Source: Sphingosinicella sp. LHD-64 (GTDB lineage Bacteria; Pseudomonadota; Alphaproteobacteria; Sphingomonadales; Sphingomonadaceae). From it: 64,000 bases of DNA. Where the stretch lies: NCBI RefSeq assembly GCF_031157375.1, contig NZ_JAVIFV010000004.1, positions 1 through 64,000 on the forward strand, given 5' to 3'. The translations under genes were made by a program, and so were the position numbers. The notes below the pieces were generated by a model. That model ran no database searches. It was not told where the DNA came from and was given only the letters and a program-made list of their open reading frames with translations. Of the stretch, positions 25,615 to 34,249 are shown one piece after another; position 1 is the first letter of the stretch; each line of letters starts with the position of its first letter.

Positions 25615-26738
25615 AGCGGCGCGCTAGCCGATCGCGGCACTGGCGTCACCTGTCCGGGACTGAAAGGAGAGACCGGCAGGCCGCACAGAGCGTCGGCGAT
25701 CCGACCGGCGGCGAGGCCATCACCGTACAGCGTCGAAGGCCGTAACGCCGGCGGGTCGTCGAGCCATATATTTGCAGCTTCCACGATCCGGTTTCGGTCG
25801 GTTCCGACAAGCCGGGCAACGCCGGCGGCGATCCCCTCCGGCCGCTCGGTGACCTCGCGCATGACCAGCACCGGGATACCGAGCGTCGCCGCCTCTTCCT
25901 GCACGCCGCCCGAATCGGTGAGGATCAGATCGGCGGCCCGCATCAGATCGACGAAGCTCGGCAGGTCGAGCGGGTCGATCAGGTGGATGGCGGGCCGGTC
26001 GCCCAGCGCTGCGGCGACCGGCCCGCGCACGGCCGGGTTGGGATGCACAGGATAGACGATCTCGACGTCCGGCCGTGTCGCGAGGTCCAGCAGCGCCGCG
26101 CAGATCGCTTCGAACGGCGCGCCGAAACTTTCCCGGCGATGACCCGTGACGAGGACGAGCTTGCGGCCGCAACCGACGCATCTTGAAGGTCCGATCCTGT
26201 CGAGGACGATATAGAGCGCGTCGACGCCGGTATTGCCGGTCACCAGCACTTCGCCGGGCACGCGTTCGGCCACGAGATTCGCAGCGGCACCCGGCGTGGG
26301 CGCGAAATGGAGGTCGGCCACGGTCGCGATCCCGCGCCGGTTCGATTCCTCCGGCCACGGGTGCGGGGCATAGGTCCTCAGCCCGGCTTCCACATGGGCG
26401 ACACGGATCTGCCGATGGTGTGCCGCGAGGGTCGCGGCGAACGCCGTGGTGGTGTCGCCGTGCACGATGACCCAATCTGGTGCGACGATGGCGAGAACCT
26501 CATCGAATCGCTCGACGATCCGGGGCAGGAGCTGATTCAATGACTGTCCGGGTGTCATGAGATCGAGATCGAAGTCTGGCTTGATACCGAAGAAATCCAG
26601 CACGATATCAAGCATGTTTCGATGTTGTGCAGTAATACAGATATAGGTTTCAATATCAGGATTGTTGCAAAATTCATGGACCAGTGGTGCCATTTTAACG
26701 GCTTCCGGCCTCGTCCCGAATACCGGCAAGACTCGCAC
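25593..26738 (-). CDS. wecB: UDP-N-acetylglucosamine 2-epimerase (non-hydrolysing)
   Basis: 381 residues from the GTG at 26738, which follows AAAGGGGGA by 8 bases; the very long frame further upstream lies antisense to the neighbouring phosphatase and is rejected, and a TTG at 26744 is the alternative. Family landmarks are VFGTRPEAVKM at the start, HGDTTTAFA, HVEAGLRTY, PEESNRRG, LVTGHRRESFG and TDSGGVQEEA. It interconverts UDP-GlcNAc and UDP-ManNAc for surface polysaccharide. No other polysaccharide gene is nearby. The first ~60 codons are noticeably AT-richer than the rest. Confidence 0.92.
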   Translation of the reverse strand: MRVLPVFGTRPEAVKMAPLVHEFCNNPDIETYICITAQHRNMLDIVLDFFGIKPDFDLDLMTPGQSLNQLLPRIVERFDEVLAIVAPDWVIVHGDTTTAFAATLAAHHRQIRVAHVEAGLRTYAPHPWPEESNRRGIATVADLHFAPTPGAAANLVAERVPGEVLVTGNTGVDALYIVLDRIGPSRCVGCGRKLVLVTGHRRESFGAPFEAICAALLDLATRPDVEIVYPVHPNPAVRGPVAAALGDRPAIHLIDPLDLPSFVDLMRAADLILTDSGGVQEEAATLGIPVLVMREVTERPEGIAAGVARLVGTDRNRIVEAANIWLDDPPALRPSTLYGDGLAAGRIADALCGLPVSPFSPGQVTPVPRSASAPLWTVPIS

Positions 26739-26834
26739 CGCCAAATATCCCCCTTTGACCAGGATAAGCACAGATGAGATCGGAACGGAAGCGTCACGCT
26801 TGTGTCGGCGCGCGCGCGCGCCCATCAGCAGGCC

Positions 26835-27596
26835 ATGACCGACGAACAGCTTGCGGCGGAACTGGCGGAAGAGGCGGGCCGGCATTTGCTGGCGCTCAGG
26901 AGTACCGGAGGCGCGGAAGGCAAGGCCTTGGGCGCGCTCGCCGATCGGGCGGCGAACGACATCCTGCTCGCCGGGCTCGCGCGCTGGCGCCCGGACGATC
27001 CGGTCCTGTCGGAAGAGAGTGCAGACGCGCCGGCGCGGCTGACCCGCCAGCGGGTGTGGATCATCGATCCGCTCGACGGGACCCGCGAATATGTCGAAGG
27101 GCGAAGCGACTGGGGCGTCCATGTCGCGCTGGCAGTGGATGGACGTCCGGCGCTGGGTGTGGTGGCGCTGCCCGCGCAGGGGCGGCTGTTCCGATCGGAC
27201 AAGGTGCAGCCGCCCGCGTCGCCACCGCGGGCGCGGCCGCTGATCCTGATGAGCCGTACCCGTCCGTGCGGGGAGGCGGCCGCCTGCGCCGAGCATCTTG
27301 GCGCCGATATCGCGGACATGGGCTCGGCTGGCGCGAAAGCGATGGCGGTGGTCGCAGGAGAGGCCGACCTCTACATCCATTCGGGTGGCCAGCATCAGTG
27401 GGACAATTGCGCGCCGGCTGCTGTCGCGCTGGCTGCGGGTCTGCATGCGACCCGCCTGGATGGGACCCCCTTGGTCTACAACCGGCCGGAGACACTCATC
27501 CCTGATCTCGTGATCGCCCGGCCGGAACTCGGATCGCGGGTTGTCGATTTCATCTCCTCGCGGACGGGCACTGACGGACATTTCGATGCTTGCTGA
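26835..27596 (+). CDS. cysQ: Inositol monophosphatase-family phosphatase, CysQ-like (3'(2'),5'-bisphosphate nucleotidase)
   Basis: 253 residues from the ATG at 26835; an alternative at 26802 would add 11 residues. Metal-site motifs are ordered as in the family: EES near residue 67, DPLDGTREYVEGR (the DPxDGT signature) near 80, and QWDNCAPAAVALAAG near 190. The REYV continuation after the signature favours the CysQ/PAP-phosphatase subgroup, which removes 3'-phosphoadenosine 5'-phosphate from sulfate assimilation. It is divergent from wecB and overlaps the small membrane gene downstream. Confidence 0.85.
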   Translation: MTDEQLAAELAEEAGRHLLALRSTGGAEGKALGALADRAANDILLAGLARWRPDDPVLSEESADAPARLTRQRVWIIDPLDGTREYVEGRSDWGVHVALAVDGRPALGVVALPAQGRLFRSDKVQPPASPPRARPLILMSRTRPCGEAAACAEHLGADIADMGSAGAKAMAVVAGEADLYIHSGGQHQWDNCAPAAVALAAGLHATRLDGTPLVYNRPETLIPDLVIARPELGSRVVDFISSRTGTDGHFDAC

Positions 27597-27897
27597 ATAT
27601 TCCAGCTTCAAGGACCGCCTCGGCGTGCTCACCGGCATGTCCGAGGATCTGATTCATGTTCATATCGGCCTGGCGATCTTCGTGCTGGTCGCGCTGGTCC
27701 TGCGGCGACGCATGCGCTCGCCGATTCCGCTCGCCGCGGTCGTCGCATTGGCGCTCATCAACGAGCTCGTCGATTACAGGGCGGGCACGGGCTGGGCGCC
27801 GGTCACGTCGGCGTTCGATTTTGTCAACACGGTGTTCTGGCCCCTGTTGCTTTTCCTCCTCGCGCGGCGCGGCAAGGGACCCGTCACCCTGCGCTAG
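27586..27897 (+). CDS. Small membrane protein, unknown
   Basis: 103 residues from the ATG at 27586 (MLAEYSSFKDRLG), which overlaps the end of the CysQ-like gene by 11 bases and so is probably translated with it. Two or three hydrophobic segments are visible (HIGLAIFVLVALVL, LAAVVALALINELVDY, FDFVNTVFWPLLLFLLARR). The LINELVDY and DFVNTVFWP motifs suggest a conserved small family, but no name is recognised. Its TAG stop overlaps the convergent glycosylase stop in the palindrome CTAG. Confidence 0.7.
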   Translation: MLAEYSSFKDRLGVLTGMSEDLIHVHIGLAIFVLVALVLRRRMRSPIPLAAVVALALINELVDYRAGTGWAPVTSAFDFVNTVFWPLLLFLLARRGKGPVTLR

Positions 27898-28397
27898 AGG
27901 AAGGTGCGCAGGACCAGCCACGCTTCGCGCTTATGGTCGAACGGGATGGTATAAGCAGGGCTGCTGGACGGCAGGTCGATCAGCCTCAGTCCCGCCGGAT
28001 CGCCAAGCTGCCGCCGACCGATTCGCGCCGAGGTGCCGCCATTGAAGGCCAGGGCGCGGAGCTTGGGCAGGTGCGCGACGAGCGATCCGAGATCGCTCGC
28101 TTCATGGCGGCGAATATCCGCATCGAGGCTGCCCTTGCGGACAGCGGCGGCAACGGTGTCCCAGAGGCCGACGCCGGCGTCGAGCAGCGCCTGGAGGCGT
28201 GCCTCATAGGGAAGCGGGACGAGATCGCGTCCGAGGACCGGACCGGTCAGGCGCCAGAACTGATTCTGCGGGTGGGCGTAATATTGCCCCCGCGCGAGGG
28301 AGATCGCGCCCGGAAGGCTGCCCAGGACGAGCAGGCGGGTGTCGGCGCGAACGACGGGCGGGAAGCAATGCTGGAGAGGCGGATCCGGATCGCTCAA
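27894..28397 (-). CDS. DNA-deoxyinosine (hypoxanthine) glycosylase, UDG family 6-like
   Basis: 167 residues. The N-terminal LVLGSLPGAISLARGQYYAHP with NQFWRL is the signature of the hypoxanthine-DNA glycosylase branch of the uracil-DNA glycosylase superfamily. A second conserved part, FNGGTSA, and the loop LPSSSPAY near the end complete the fold. It would remove deaminated adenine (hypoxanthine) from DNA. Its ATG overlaps the stop of the upstream DUF885 gene (ATGA), so the two are co-transcribed, with no obvious functional tie. Confidence 0.85.
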   Translation of the reverse strand: MSDPDPPLQHCFPPVVRADTRLLVLGSLPGAISLARGQYYAHPQNQFWRLTGPVLGRDLVPLPYEARLQALLDAGVGLWDTVAAAVRKGSLDADIRRHEASDLGSLVAHLPKLRALAFNGGTSARIGRRQLGDPAGLRLIDLPSSSPAYTIPFDHKREAWLVLRTFL

Positions 28398-30190
28398 GCA
28401 GCAGCGCCTGCCCAGCGCATGATCTTGTCATCCAGGATGGCCAGCGGCAGCGCCCCCGTGCCGATCACCTGGTCGTGGAAGGCGCGAATGTCGAAGCGTC
28501 CCCCGAGCCGGGCGTTGGCACGGCGTCGCAGATCGAGGATCTTGAGCTCGCCCATCTTGTAGGCGCACGCTTGGCCCGGAATCGAGATGTAGCGGTCGAT
28601 CTCCACCTCCACGTCGCGCGGCGCCATCGAGGTGTTCGCGAGCATATAATCGATCGCCTGCTGGCGGCTCCATTCCTTGTCGTGAAGACCCGTGTCCACG
28701 ACCAGGCGCACGGCGCGGAGCATCTCCATGTCGAGATGGCCGAACCATTGATAAGGATCTTCGAACAGGCCGAGCTCCCGTCCGAGGGACTCGGCATAGA
28801 GGCCCCAGCCCTCGCTGAACGCCGTGACCGAGCCGAAGCGGAGCAGATCCGGAAGGGCCGTGTCTTCCTGGACGAGGCTGATTTGATAGTGGTGGCCCGG
28901 AATGCCTTCGTGGAGCGTGAGCGTCTCCATCGTCGGGATCGGACGGGTGTCCAGCATCGCCATGTTGAAATAGAGAATCCCCGGTCCGGAACCGTCGGCC
29001 GGGCCGGCGCGATAGTAGCCGGTACCGCGCTGGCCGCCGAGCGCCGGTAGCGGTCGGACCTCGAACGGAGCGCGGGGGCGCCGGCCGAACAGGCGCGGCA
29101 TGCCGTCCCAGATGCGCTCTTCGATCCGCTCGAAATGCGCGATCAGATCCTCCTGGCGCCTATGATAGAAGCGGGGATCGGTGCGGATATGGGCGAAGAA
29201 GGCGGGAAGATCGCCGGAAAAGCCGATCTCGGTCCGCGTGCGCTCCATCTCGCCGCGAATGCGTTCCACCTCGGCGCGGCCAAGCCGATGAATCTCGTCG
29301 GCGGAATCGCTCGTGGTCGTGTGCCGCACGAGTTCCGACGCATAGAGCGCGCGCCCGTCCTTCATCGCCCAGCGGCCGGGCGCGCGGGTCGTGCGCGGCA
29401 GATAGTCTTCGGCGAGATAGGCGCGCCATGCGGCGAGGCCCGGGCGAATCTCCCGCTCGATTGTCGCACGATATCGGGCATCGAGCTGCGGCCGTTCCTC
29501 GGCCAGGCCTTCGGGCAGCTGCCGGACCGGCGCCATGAACGGGCTTTGCTCGAGCGGAGTTTCGAGCATTGCATCGAGCTGGCGGAGCACGTTGGCGGCG
29601 ACGACCTGCGATTCAACATAGCCGTCCGCCACGCCCTCGCGCAGGCGCATCGTGATCGAGCGGAGATGACCCGCGAATCCGGCCATCTGCGCGAGCATCA
29701 GCGCGTGATCGGCGGGCGTGGCGAGCTGCGGCGCGCGGGTGACGACATAGTCCGGAAAATCGAGGTGCAGCCCGAAGGACGCGTTGAGCGGCGCCCTGCG
29801 CTGGACATCGGCCAGCCCGGAGCGGGCGGCGTCCAGTGTCTGCACGGCCCGATAGCGCAGCACGTCATAGGCGATGGCATCGACATTGCTCAGCGCCGCG
29901 CGGTCGATGTCGTCGAGTGCTTCCTGATCGCTTGCTGCGCTGCGCGCAACCGCGTCGGCATAATCGTCACCGAGCGGGTCGACGAAGGCCGGTCCGGCCA
30001 GGGGCAGGCCCTGGCGCAACGTGCCCAGCGGATCCAGCGCGCGTCGTGCCCGGTCGCTCGCCGCGATCGCCGCGCGAAGTCGGGCGGACGGGTCGGCGAC
30101 CTGCCCGGCCCATGCGGGCCCCGGCAGGGCTGCGGCGATCCCGGCGGCGCCGGCCGAGCGAAGCAGGTCGCGGCGCGTCCATCCCGTCAT
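28394..30190 (-). CDS. DUF885 family protein with Tat signal
   Basis: 598 residues. The N-terminus MTGWTRRDLLRSAG-AAGIAAALPGPAWA is a twin-arginine signal peptide, so the folded enzyme is exported, probably with a metal bound. The body is the DUF885 fold, with HEGIPGHHYQISL near residue 424 as the probable metal site and GWGLYAESLGRELG downstream; the family is related to zinc-dependent peptidases. Substrates are unknown. The gene starts divergently from the CsaA-like gene, with 47 bases between starts. Confidence 0.88.
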   Translation of the reverse strand: MTGWTRRDLLRSAGAAGIAAALPGPAWAGQVADPSARLRAAIAASDRARRALDPLGTLRQGLPLAGPAFVDPLGDDYADAVARSAASDQEALDDIDRAALSNVDAIAYDVLRYRAVQTLDAARSGLADVQRRAPLNASFGLHLDFPDYVVTRAPQLATPADHALMLAQMAGFAGHLRSITMRLREGVADGYVESQVVAANVLRQLDAMLETPLEQSPFMAPVRQLPEGLAEERPQLDARYRATIEREIRPGLAAWRAYLAEDYLPRTTRAPGRWAMKDGRALYASELVRHTTTSDSADEIHRLGRAEVERIRGEMERTRTEIGFSGDLPAFFAHIRTDPRFYHRRQEDLIAHFERIEERIWDGMPRLFGRRPRAPFEVRPLPALGGQRGTGYYRAGPADGSGPGILYFNMAMLDTRPIPTMETLTLHEGIPGHHYQISLVQEDTALPDLLRFGSVTAFSEGWGLYAESLGRELGLFEDPYQWFGHLDMEMLRAVRLVVDTGLHDKEWSRQQAIDYMLANTSMAPRDVEVEIDRYISIPGQACAYKMGELKILDLRRRANARLGGRFDIRAFHDQVIGTGALPLAILDDKIMRWAGAAA

Positions 30191-30237
30191 GCCACAAGTC
30201 CCTTTCGCTGCGGGCGAGAGCCGCTACATGCGGCGGC

Positions 30238-30591
30238 ATGATCGATACGTCCAGCAGCCAGGTCAGCTTCGACCAGTTCCTCGCCGTCGACATTCGCGTC
30301 GGCACCGTGATCGCCGCCGAGCCCTTTCCCGAAGCGCGCAAGCCGGCGTTCAAGCTGCGCATCGATTTCGGCGACGAGATCGGCATTCGAAGATCGAGCG
30401 CCCAGATCACGACTCATTATGCGCCCGGGACGCTGGTCGGCCAGCAGGTCGCCGCGGTGGTGAACTTCCCGCCCCGCCAGATCGGGCCGTTCATGTCCGA
30501 GGTGCTGACGCTCGGCTTCGCCGATGCGGACGGCGCGATCGTGCTGGTTCAGCCGGAACGCGCCGTTCCGAACGGCAGCCGCCTGTTCTAG
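30238..30591 (+). CDS. csaA: CsaA-like tRNA-binding-domain protein
   Basis: 117 residues from the ATG at 30238; the open frame further upstream is antisense to DUF885 and is rejected. VSFDQFLAVDIRVGTVIAAEPFPEARKP is the OB-fold EMAP/tRNA-binding domain, and the whole protein is that domain alone, with QITTHYAPGTLVGQQVAAVVNFPPRQIG typical of CsaA. CsaA is described as a chaperone-like export-related protein that binds tRNA as a dimer. The stop overlaps the convergent gene's stop (CTAG). Confidence 0.9.
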   Translation: MIDTSSSQVSFDQFLAVDIRVGTVIAAEPFPEARKPAFKLRIDFGDEIGIRRSSAQITTHYAPGTLVGQQVAAVVNFPPRQIGPFMSEVLTLGFADADGAIVLVQPERAVPNGSRLF

Positions 30592-31415
30592 GCGGGAATC
30601 AGCGGCTGCCCGGCCACGGCCTGGGCGAAGACGGCGAGCGTGACGGCGGTGTAGGCGATCGTTCCTGCGACCAGCACCAGCCAGCGGGTCCGCGCCGGAG
30701 CGCCCGCAACGAGCGCCGCCAGCAGCGGCATCGCCTGCTCGGCATGGATACCGAGGAAATGCGCGACCCTGAGGTCGCCGCCGAGCCGGTTCCAGCCGAA
30801 CAGCGCGACATGGCCGCCCTGTGCGCCAACGGCGTGTCCGGCCTGACTGCTCATATAGCCGCCGAGGCCGCCGCCGAGCAGGAAGGTGAGGACAAGGCCG
30901 ATCACCACCGCCGCGACGAAGCTGCGCTGAAGGCCGGCGGCCGGTCGCCGGGCGATCTCCCAGGCCATCGGCAGGGTCGTTCCGACCAGCAACACGGCGC
31001 CGACCCCCATCAGCTGGTACATGCGGACATGGAACAGGGAATCGACGTTGAAGTGGGACTCGAGCCCTTGCGCGGCCTGAAAGCAGATATAGGCGAGCTC
31101 GAACGTGCCGGCGGCAATCAGCGTGGCCGCGGTGGCGCGCATCGCGATCGATCCCCGCCGCTCCGGCCGGACATAGCCGAAGAACCAGGCGGCGGTGAGC
31201 GCGAACACGCCGATGGAGATGAAGAACTTGGCCGGCTTCACCCAGATGCCGATGCCGCTGGCGAGCGTGCGTGGATCGAGCACCTGCAGGGCGATTGCCA
31301 CGGCGCCGAGGGCCAGCATGGCGAGCCCGTAGACGGTGAGCGTCCGATGGCGTTCCAAGGCGATGCTCGGGATCGGCAGGCGAACGGGGTTCGATTGCAG
31401 GGCGAGGCCGTTCAT
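30588..31415 (-). CDS. Multi-pass membrane protein, unknown
   Basis: 275 residues from the ATG at 31415, overlapping the ABA4-like stop by four bases (ATGA). Six or seven hydrophobic helices are visible. Conserved-looking motifs include WVKPAKFFISIGVFALTAAWFF, FHVRMYQLMGVGAVLLV and RVAHFLGIHAEQAMPLL, with histidines near helix ends that might bind a cofactor. I do not recognise a named family. The tight coupling to an ABA4-like gene suggests the two proteins act together in the inner membrane. Confidence 0.75.
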   Translation of the reverse strand: MNGLALQSNPVRLPIPSIALERHRTLTVYGLAMLALGAVAIALQVLDPRTLASGIGIWVKPAKFFISIGVFALTAAWFFGYVRPERRGSIAMRATAATLIAAGTFELAYICFQAAQGLESHFNVDSLFHVRMYQLMGVGAVLLVGTTLPMAWEIARRPAAGLQRSFVAAVVIGLVLTFLLGGGLGGYMSSQAGHAVGAQGGHVALFGWNRLGGDLRVAHFLGIHAEQAMPLLAALVAGAPARTRWLVLVAGTIAYTAVTLAVFAQAVAGQPLIPA

Positions 31416-31858
31416 TGCGCGGTCTCCGGCTGGTCCCGGCGGAAGGCGAGCCGCAGGACGAGGTAGAGGAGGAGCCCGGTCGGGCCGAACAGGAAGGTGA
31501 GCGGCAGGCAGGGCAGGAGGAGCAAGGCCGGCACGCGTCCGGCGCCGTCGCGGGCGATCCACGCGCCGACGAACAGGTCGAAGGCGAGATAGTGGAGCCA
31601 GCCCGCTGCGAGCGCGCTGTCGTTGGCGAAGAGGGCGCGGACCTGCGCGATGGAGCCGAATCCACCCTCCTCGAATCCGGCGCGGCCGCCGAGGATGAGC
31701 AGGATGTAGCCGACGGCGAGGATCGACGGGATGGCGAACTGGGCGACCGGCCAGACGAACGGCCGCGCTGCCTTCACGAACAGCGCGACAATGAGACCGA
31801 GCCAGCCGACCAGCACGAGCTGGCTGGCGATCGAGAAGGCCAGGGACGGATCAAGCAT
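31412..31858 (-). CDS. ABA4-like (DUF4281) membrane protein
   Basis: 148 residues from the ATG at 31858 (MLDPSLAFSI); the longer frame would overlap the divergent TetR start. Four helices and the signature WLHYLAFDLFVGAWIARDG match the ABA4-like family, named after the plant protein needed for neoxanthin formation. Its role in bacteria is not established. It forms an operon with the seven-helix gene downstream and is divergent from a TetR regulator 37 bases away. Confidence 0.8.
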   Translation of the reverse strand: MLDPSLAFSIASQLVLVGWLGLIVALFVKAARPFVWPVAQFAIPSILAVGYILLILGGRAGFEEGGFGSIAQVRALFANDSALAAGWLHYLAFDLFVGAWIARDGAGRVPALLLLPCLPLTFLFGPTGLLLYLVLRLAFRRDQPETAQ

Positions 31859-31873
31859 GTTGCGACTCCAATC

Positions 31874-31921
31874 TTGACGCTGTATAGATCGCGCTATGAG
31901 CAATGATCTTAACAGTGTCAA
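31874..31921. promoter_or_regulatory. Widely spaced inverted repeat between ABA4-like and TetR genes
   Basis: TTGACGCTGT (31874-31883) and ACAGTGTCAA (31912-31921) are inverted copies with one mismatch, 28 bases apart. The second lies inside the first codons of the TetR gene. Between them TATAG-N6-CTATG is a smaller imperfect palindrome. These are candidate TetR operators, unproven. Confidence 0.4.
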
Positions 31922-32516
31922 TATCAAATCCGGCTATCATCATGGAGCATTGCGCGAGGCGCTGATCGCGGCGGCGGAAGAGGTCATCGCCGAACGCGGC
32001 GTCGACGGCTTCTCGCTCCGGGAAACGGCGCGCCGCGTGGGCGTGTCGCCGGCGGCGCCCGGTCATCATTTCAGGGACGCCCGCGGGCTGCTGACCGCGG
32101 TAGCGACCGGTGCGTTCCGCGCCTTCGGCGATGCGCTGGAAGCAGCGGACCGGGAGGCGGGGCGCGATCGGGTGGCGCGGGTTCGCGCCCAGGGGATGGC
32201 CTATGTCCGGTTCGCGCTGGCCAACCGGGCGAAGTTCGATCTGCTCTGGCGCAAGGTGCTGATCGACGGGACGGATCCGGACTATCAGGCGGCTGGGGAC
32301 CGTGCCTTCGCCATCCTGGACGACGCGGTGCGCGGCGCCCTGGCGCCCATCGGCCAGAACTGGGAAGGGGATCTCGCGCCCTCGATGGCGGCCTGGTCGA
32401 TGGTCCACGGTTTCGCCCGGCTGGCGATGGATGGCGTTTTCGGGGGCGAGGACGACGCGGCCGAGCGGGCGACGGAGGCGCTGTTGCCGCGGGTGCTCGA
32501 TCACCTGCGGATCTAG
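31896..32516 (+). CDS. TetR-family transcriptional regulator (TetR_C_33/WHG type)
   Basis: 206 residues. The DNA-binding part (YHHGALREALIAAAEEVI, FSLRETARRVGVSPAAPGHHF) starts about residue 15, the pattern of the WHG-domain TetR group. The C-terminal half contains RFALANRAKFDLLWRK and MVHGFARLAMDG, also usual for that group. It is divergent from the ABA4-like membrane pair and is their likely regulator. The transporter 80 bases downstream could be a second target. Confidence 0.88.
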   Translation: MSNDLNSVNIKSGYHHGALREALIAAAEEVIAERGVDGFSLRETARRVGVSPAAPGHHFRDARGLLTAVATGAFRAFGDALEAADREAGRDRVARVRAQGMAYVRFALANRAKFDLLWRKVLIDGTDPDYQAAGDRAFAILDDAVRGALAPIGQNWEGDLAPSMAAWSMVHGFARLAMDGVFGGEDDAAERATEALLPRVLDHLRI

Positions 32517-32596
32517 ACGAGCCCCGCGGGTGGTACGGGTTGCCGCCGTTTCGATACCGGCATAATCTCGGCCGCCTGACGGGGGGAGATGGACGC

Positions 32597-34222
32597 ATGA
32601 CCGACGCGGTCGCGGACAGGCTGGAAGCCGTGCCGGAGGGTGCGCACGTCGTCGATCCGAAGCGCGACCGGCTGGTCATCGTCGCCTCGTCGCTCGGCAC
32701 CGTGTTCGAATGGTATGATTTCTTCATCTACGGGACGCTGGCCCCGGTCATCGCGGGGCTCTTCTTCCCGACGACCAATCCCACCGCCGCCTTCCTGCTG
32801 ACCCTGGCGACCTTCGGCGCGGGCTTCGGCGTGCGGCCGGTCGGTGCGATCCTGTTCGGCTATCTCGGCGACCGGTGGGGGCGGAAATACACCTTCCTCA
32901 TCACCATCACCCTGATGGGCGTGGCGACCGCAGCGGTCGGGCTGCTCCCGACCTACGCCTCGATCGGCATCGCCGCACCGATCCTGCTCGTCATCTGCCG
33001 GCTGCTGCAGGGGCTGGCGCTCGGCGGCGAATATGGCGGCGCGGCGATCTATGTCGCCGAGCATGCGCCGCGCAACCGGCGCGGCTTCTACACCAGCTTC
33101 GTCCAGGCAAGCGTGGCCGGCGGCTTCCTGCTGAGCGTGATCGTGGTGATCGCGAGCAACGCGACGTTCGGCGACGCGGCCCAGGCCGACTGGGCCTGGC
33201 GCATCCCGTTCCTGGTCTCCCTCGTGCTGCTCGCGATTTCGCTGTGGGTGCGCCTGAAGCTCAAGGAGAGCCCGGTCTTCCAGGCGATGAAGGAGGCGGG
33301 GCGCATCTCGGGCAATCCGTTGCGCGAGAGCTTCCGCACCTGGAACCAGGTAAAGATGATCCTGGTCGCCTTGTTCGGGGTTTCCGCGGGCCTCACCGTG
33401 ATCTGGTACACGGCGCAGTTCCACGCCCTCTACTTCCTGCAGAATGCGCTCAGGATCGACGAGGATTCGGCGCGGCTGATGGTCGGCTTCTCGGCCCTGC
33501 TCAGCGTCGTCTGGTTCGTGCTGTTCGGCTGGCTCTCCGACAGGATCGGCCGCAAGACGCCGCTCGTCACCGGCTATGTGCTCACCCTGCTGCTGATCTT
33601 CCCGCTGTTCCACTGGATGGCGGCCGCGGCCAATCCCGAGCAGGCGGTCGCGCGCGATCGCAATCCGGTGACCGTCCAGGGCAATCATTGCGAATATGCG
33701 CCCTTCGCGTCCCGGCAGGCCAATCCGTGCGGCGCCGCGCTCGACGCGCTGACGCGGCGTGGCATCCACTACACGATCATCCCGGCGCCGGGCTGGGGCG
33801 GCGAGGCCTATCAGGTCCGCGTCGGCCCCGATCCGGTCGACATCGAGGACTCGGCTGCGCTCGACCGGGCGCTGGCCGAGGCTGGCTACCGGCTCGAGCG
33901 GACAGCGCCGCCCTTCTGGAGCGGGGTCCAGGTCGTGCTCGCCATCCTCCTCCTCGGCCTCCTCTCCGGCATGACCTACGGACCGGTGGCGGCGCTGCTC
34001 GTCGAGCTGTTCCCGGCGCGCGTGCGCTACACCTCGCTGTCCATCCCCTACCATTTCGGCACCGGCTATTTCGGCGGATTTCTGCCGTTCATCAGCCAGT
34101 ATATCGTCGCCAAGACCGGCGATCCGTTCGCGGGCCTCTGGTACACGGTCGCCGTGGTCGCGGTGGGTCTGGTGATCACGATCATCTGGCTGCCCGAGAC
34201 CTCCGGCAAGCGGTTGGACTAA
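32597..34222 (+). CDS. MFS transporter, metabolite:H+ symporter (MHS) family
   Basis: 541 residues from the ATG at 32597, preceded by a GGGGGGAG ribosome site. Family motifs are SSLGTVFEWYDFFIYGTLAP (helix 1), GDRWGRKYTF (loop 2-3), LQGLALGGEYGGAAIY and RIGRKTPLV (loop 8-9). Twelve helices are expected. An unusual soluble insert of about 95 residues lies between helices near residue 345-440, with several cysteines (NHCEYAPFA, NPCGAAL); ordinary MHS proteins are about 430 residues. The substrate is likely a small organic acid or betaine, not determinable here. Confidence 0.9.
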   Translation: MTDAVADRLEAVPEGAHVVDPKRDRLVIVASSLGTVFEWYDFFIYGTLAPVIAGLFFPTTNPTAAFLLTLATFGAGFGVRPVGAILFGYLGDRWGRKYTFLITITLMGVATAAVGLLPTYASIGIAAPILLVICRLLQGLALGGEYGGAAIYVAEHAPRNRRGFYTSFVQASVAGGFLLSVIVVIASNATFGDAAQADWAWRIPFLVSLVLLAISLWVRLKLKESPVFQAMKEAGRISGNPLRESFRTWNQVKMILVALFGVSAGLTVIWYTAQFHALYFLQNALRIDEDSARLMVGFSALLSVVWFVLFGWLSDRIGRKTPLVTGYVLTLLLIFPLFHWMAAAANPEQAVARDRNPVTVQGNHCEYAPFASRQANPCGAALDALTRRGIHYTIIPAPGWGGEAYQVRVGPDPVDIEDSAALDRALAEAGYRLERTAPPFWSGVQVVLAILLLGLLSGMTYGPVAALLVELFPARVRYTSLSIPYHFGTGYFGGFLPFISQYIVAKTGDPFAGLWYTVAVVAVGLVITIIWLPETSGKRLD

Positions 34223-34249
34223 GCGCCGCACCCGCGTTACGGCGCCGCC

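Noticed and set aside
26745-27638. Long N-terminal extension of WecB
   Set aside because: The frame continues open but is antisense to the CysQ-like gene, and WecB proteins begin at the RVLPVFGTRPEAVK motif.
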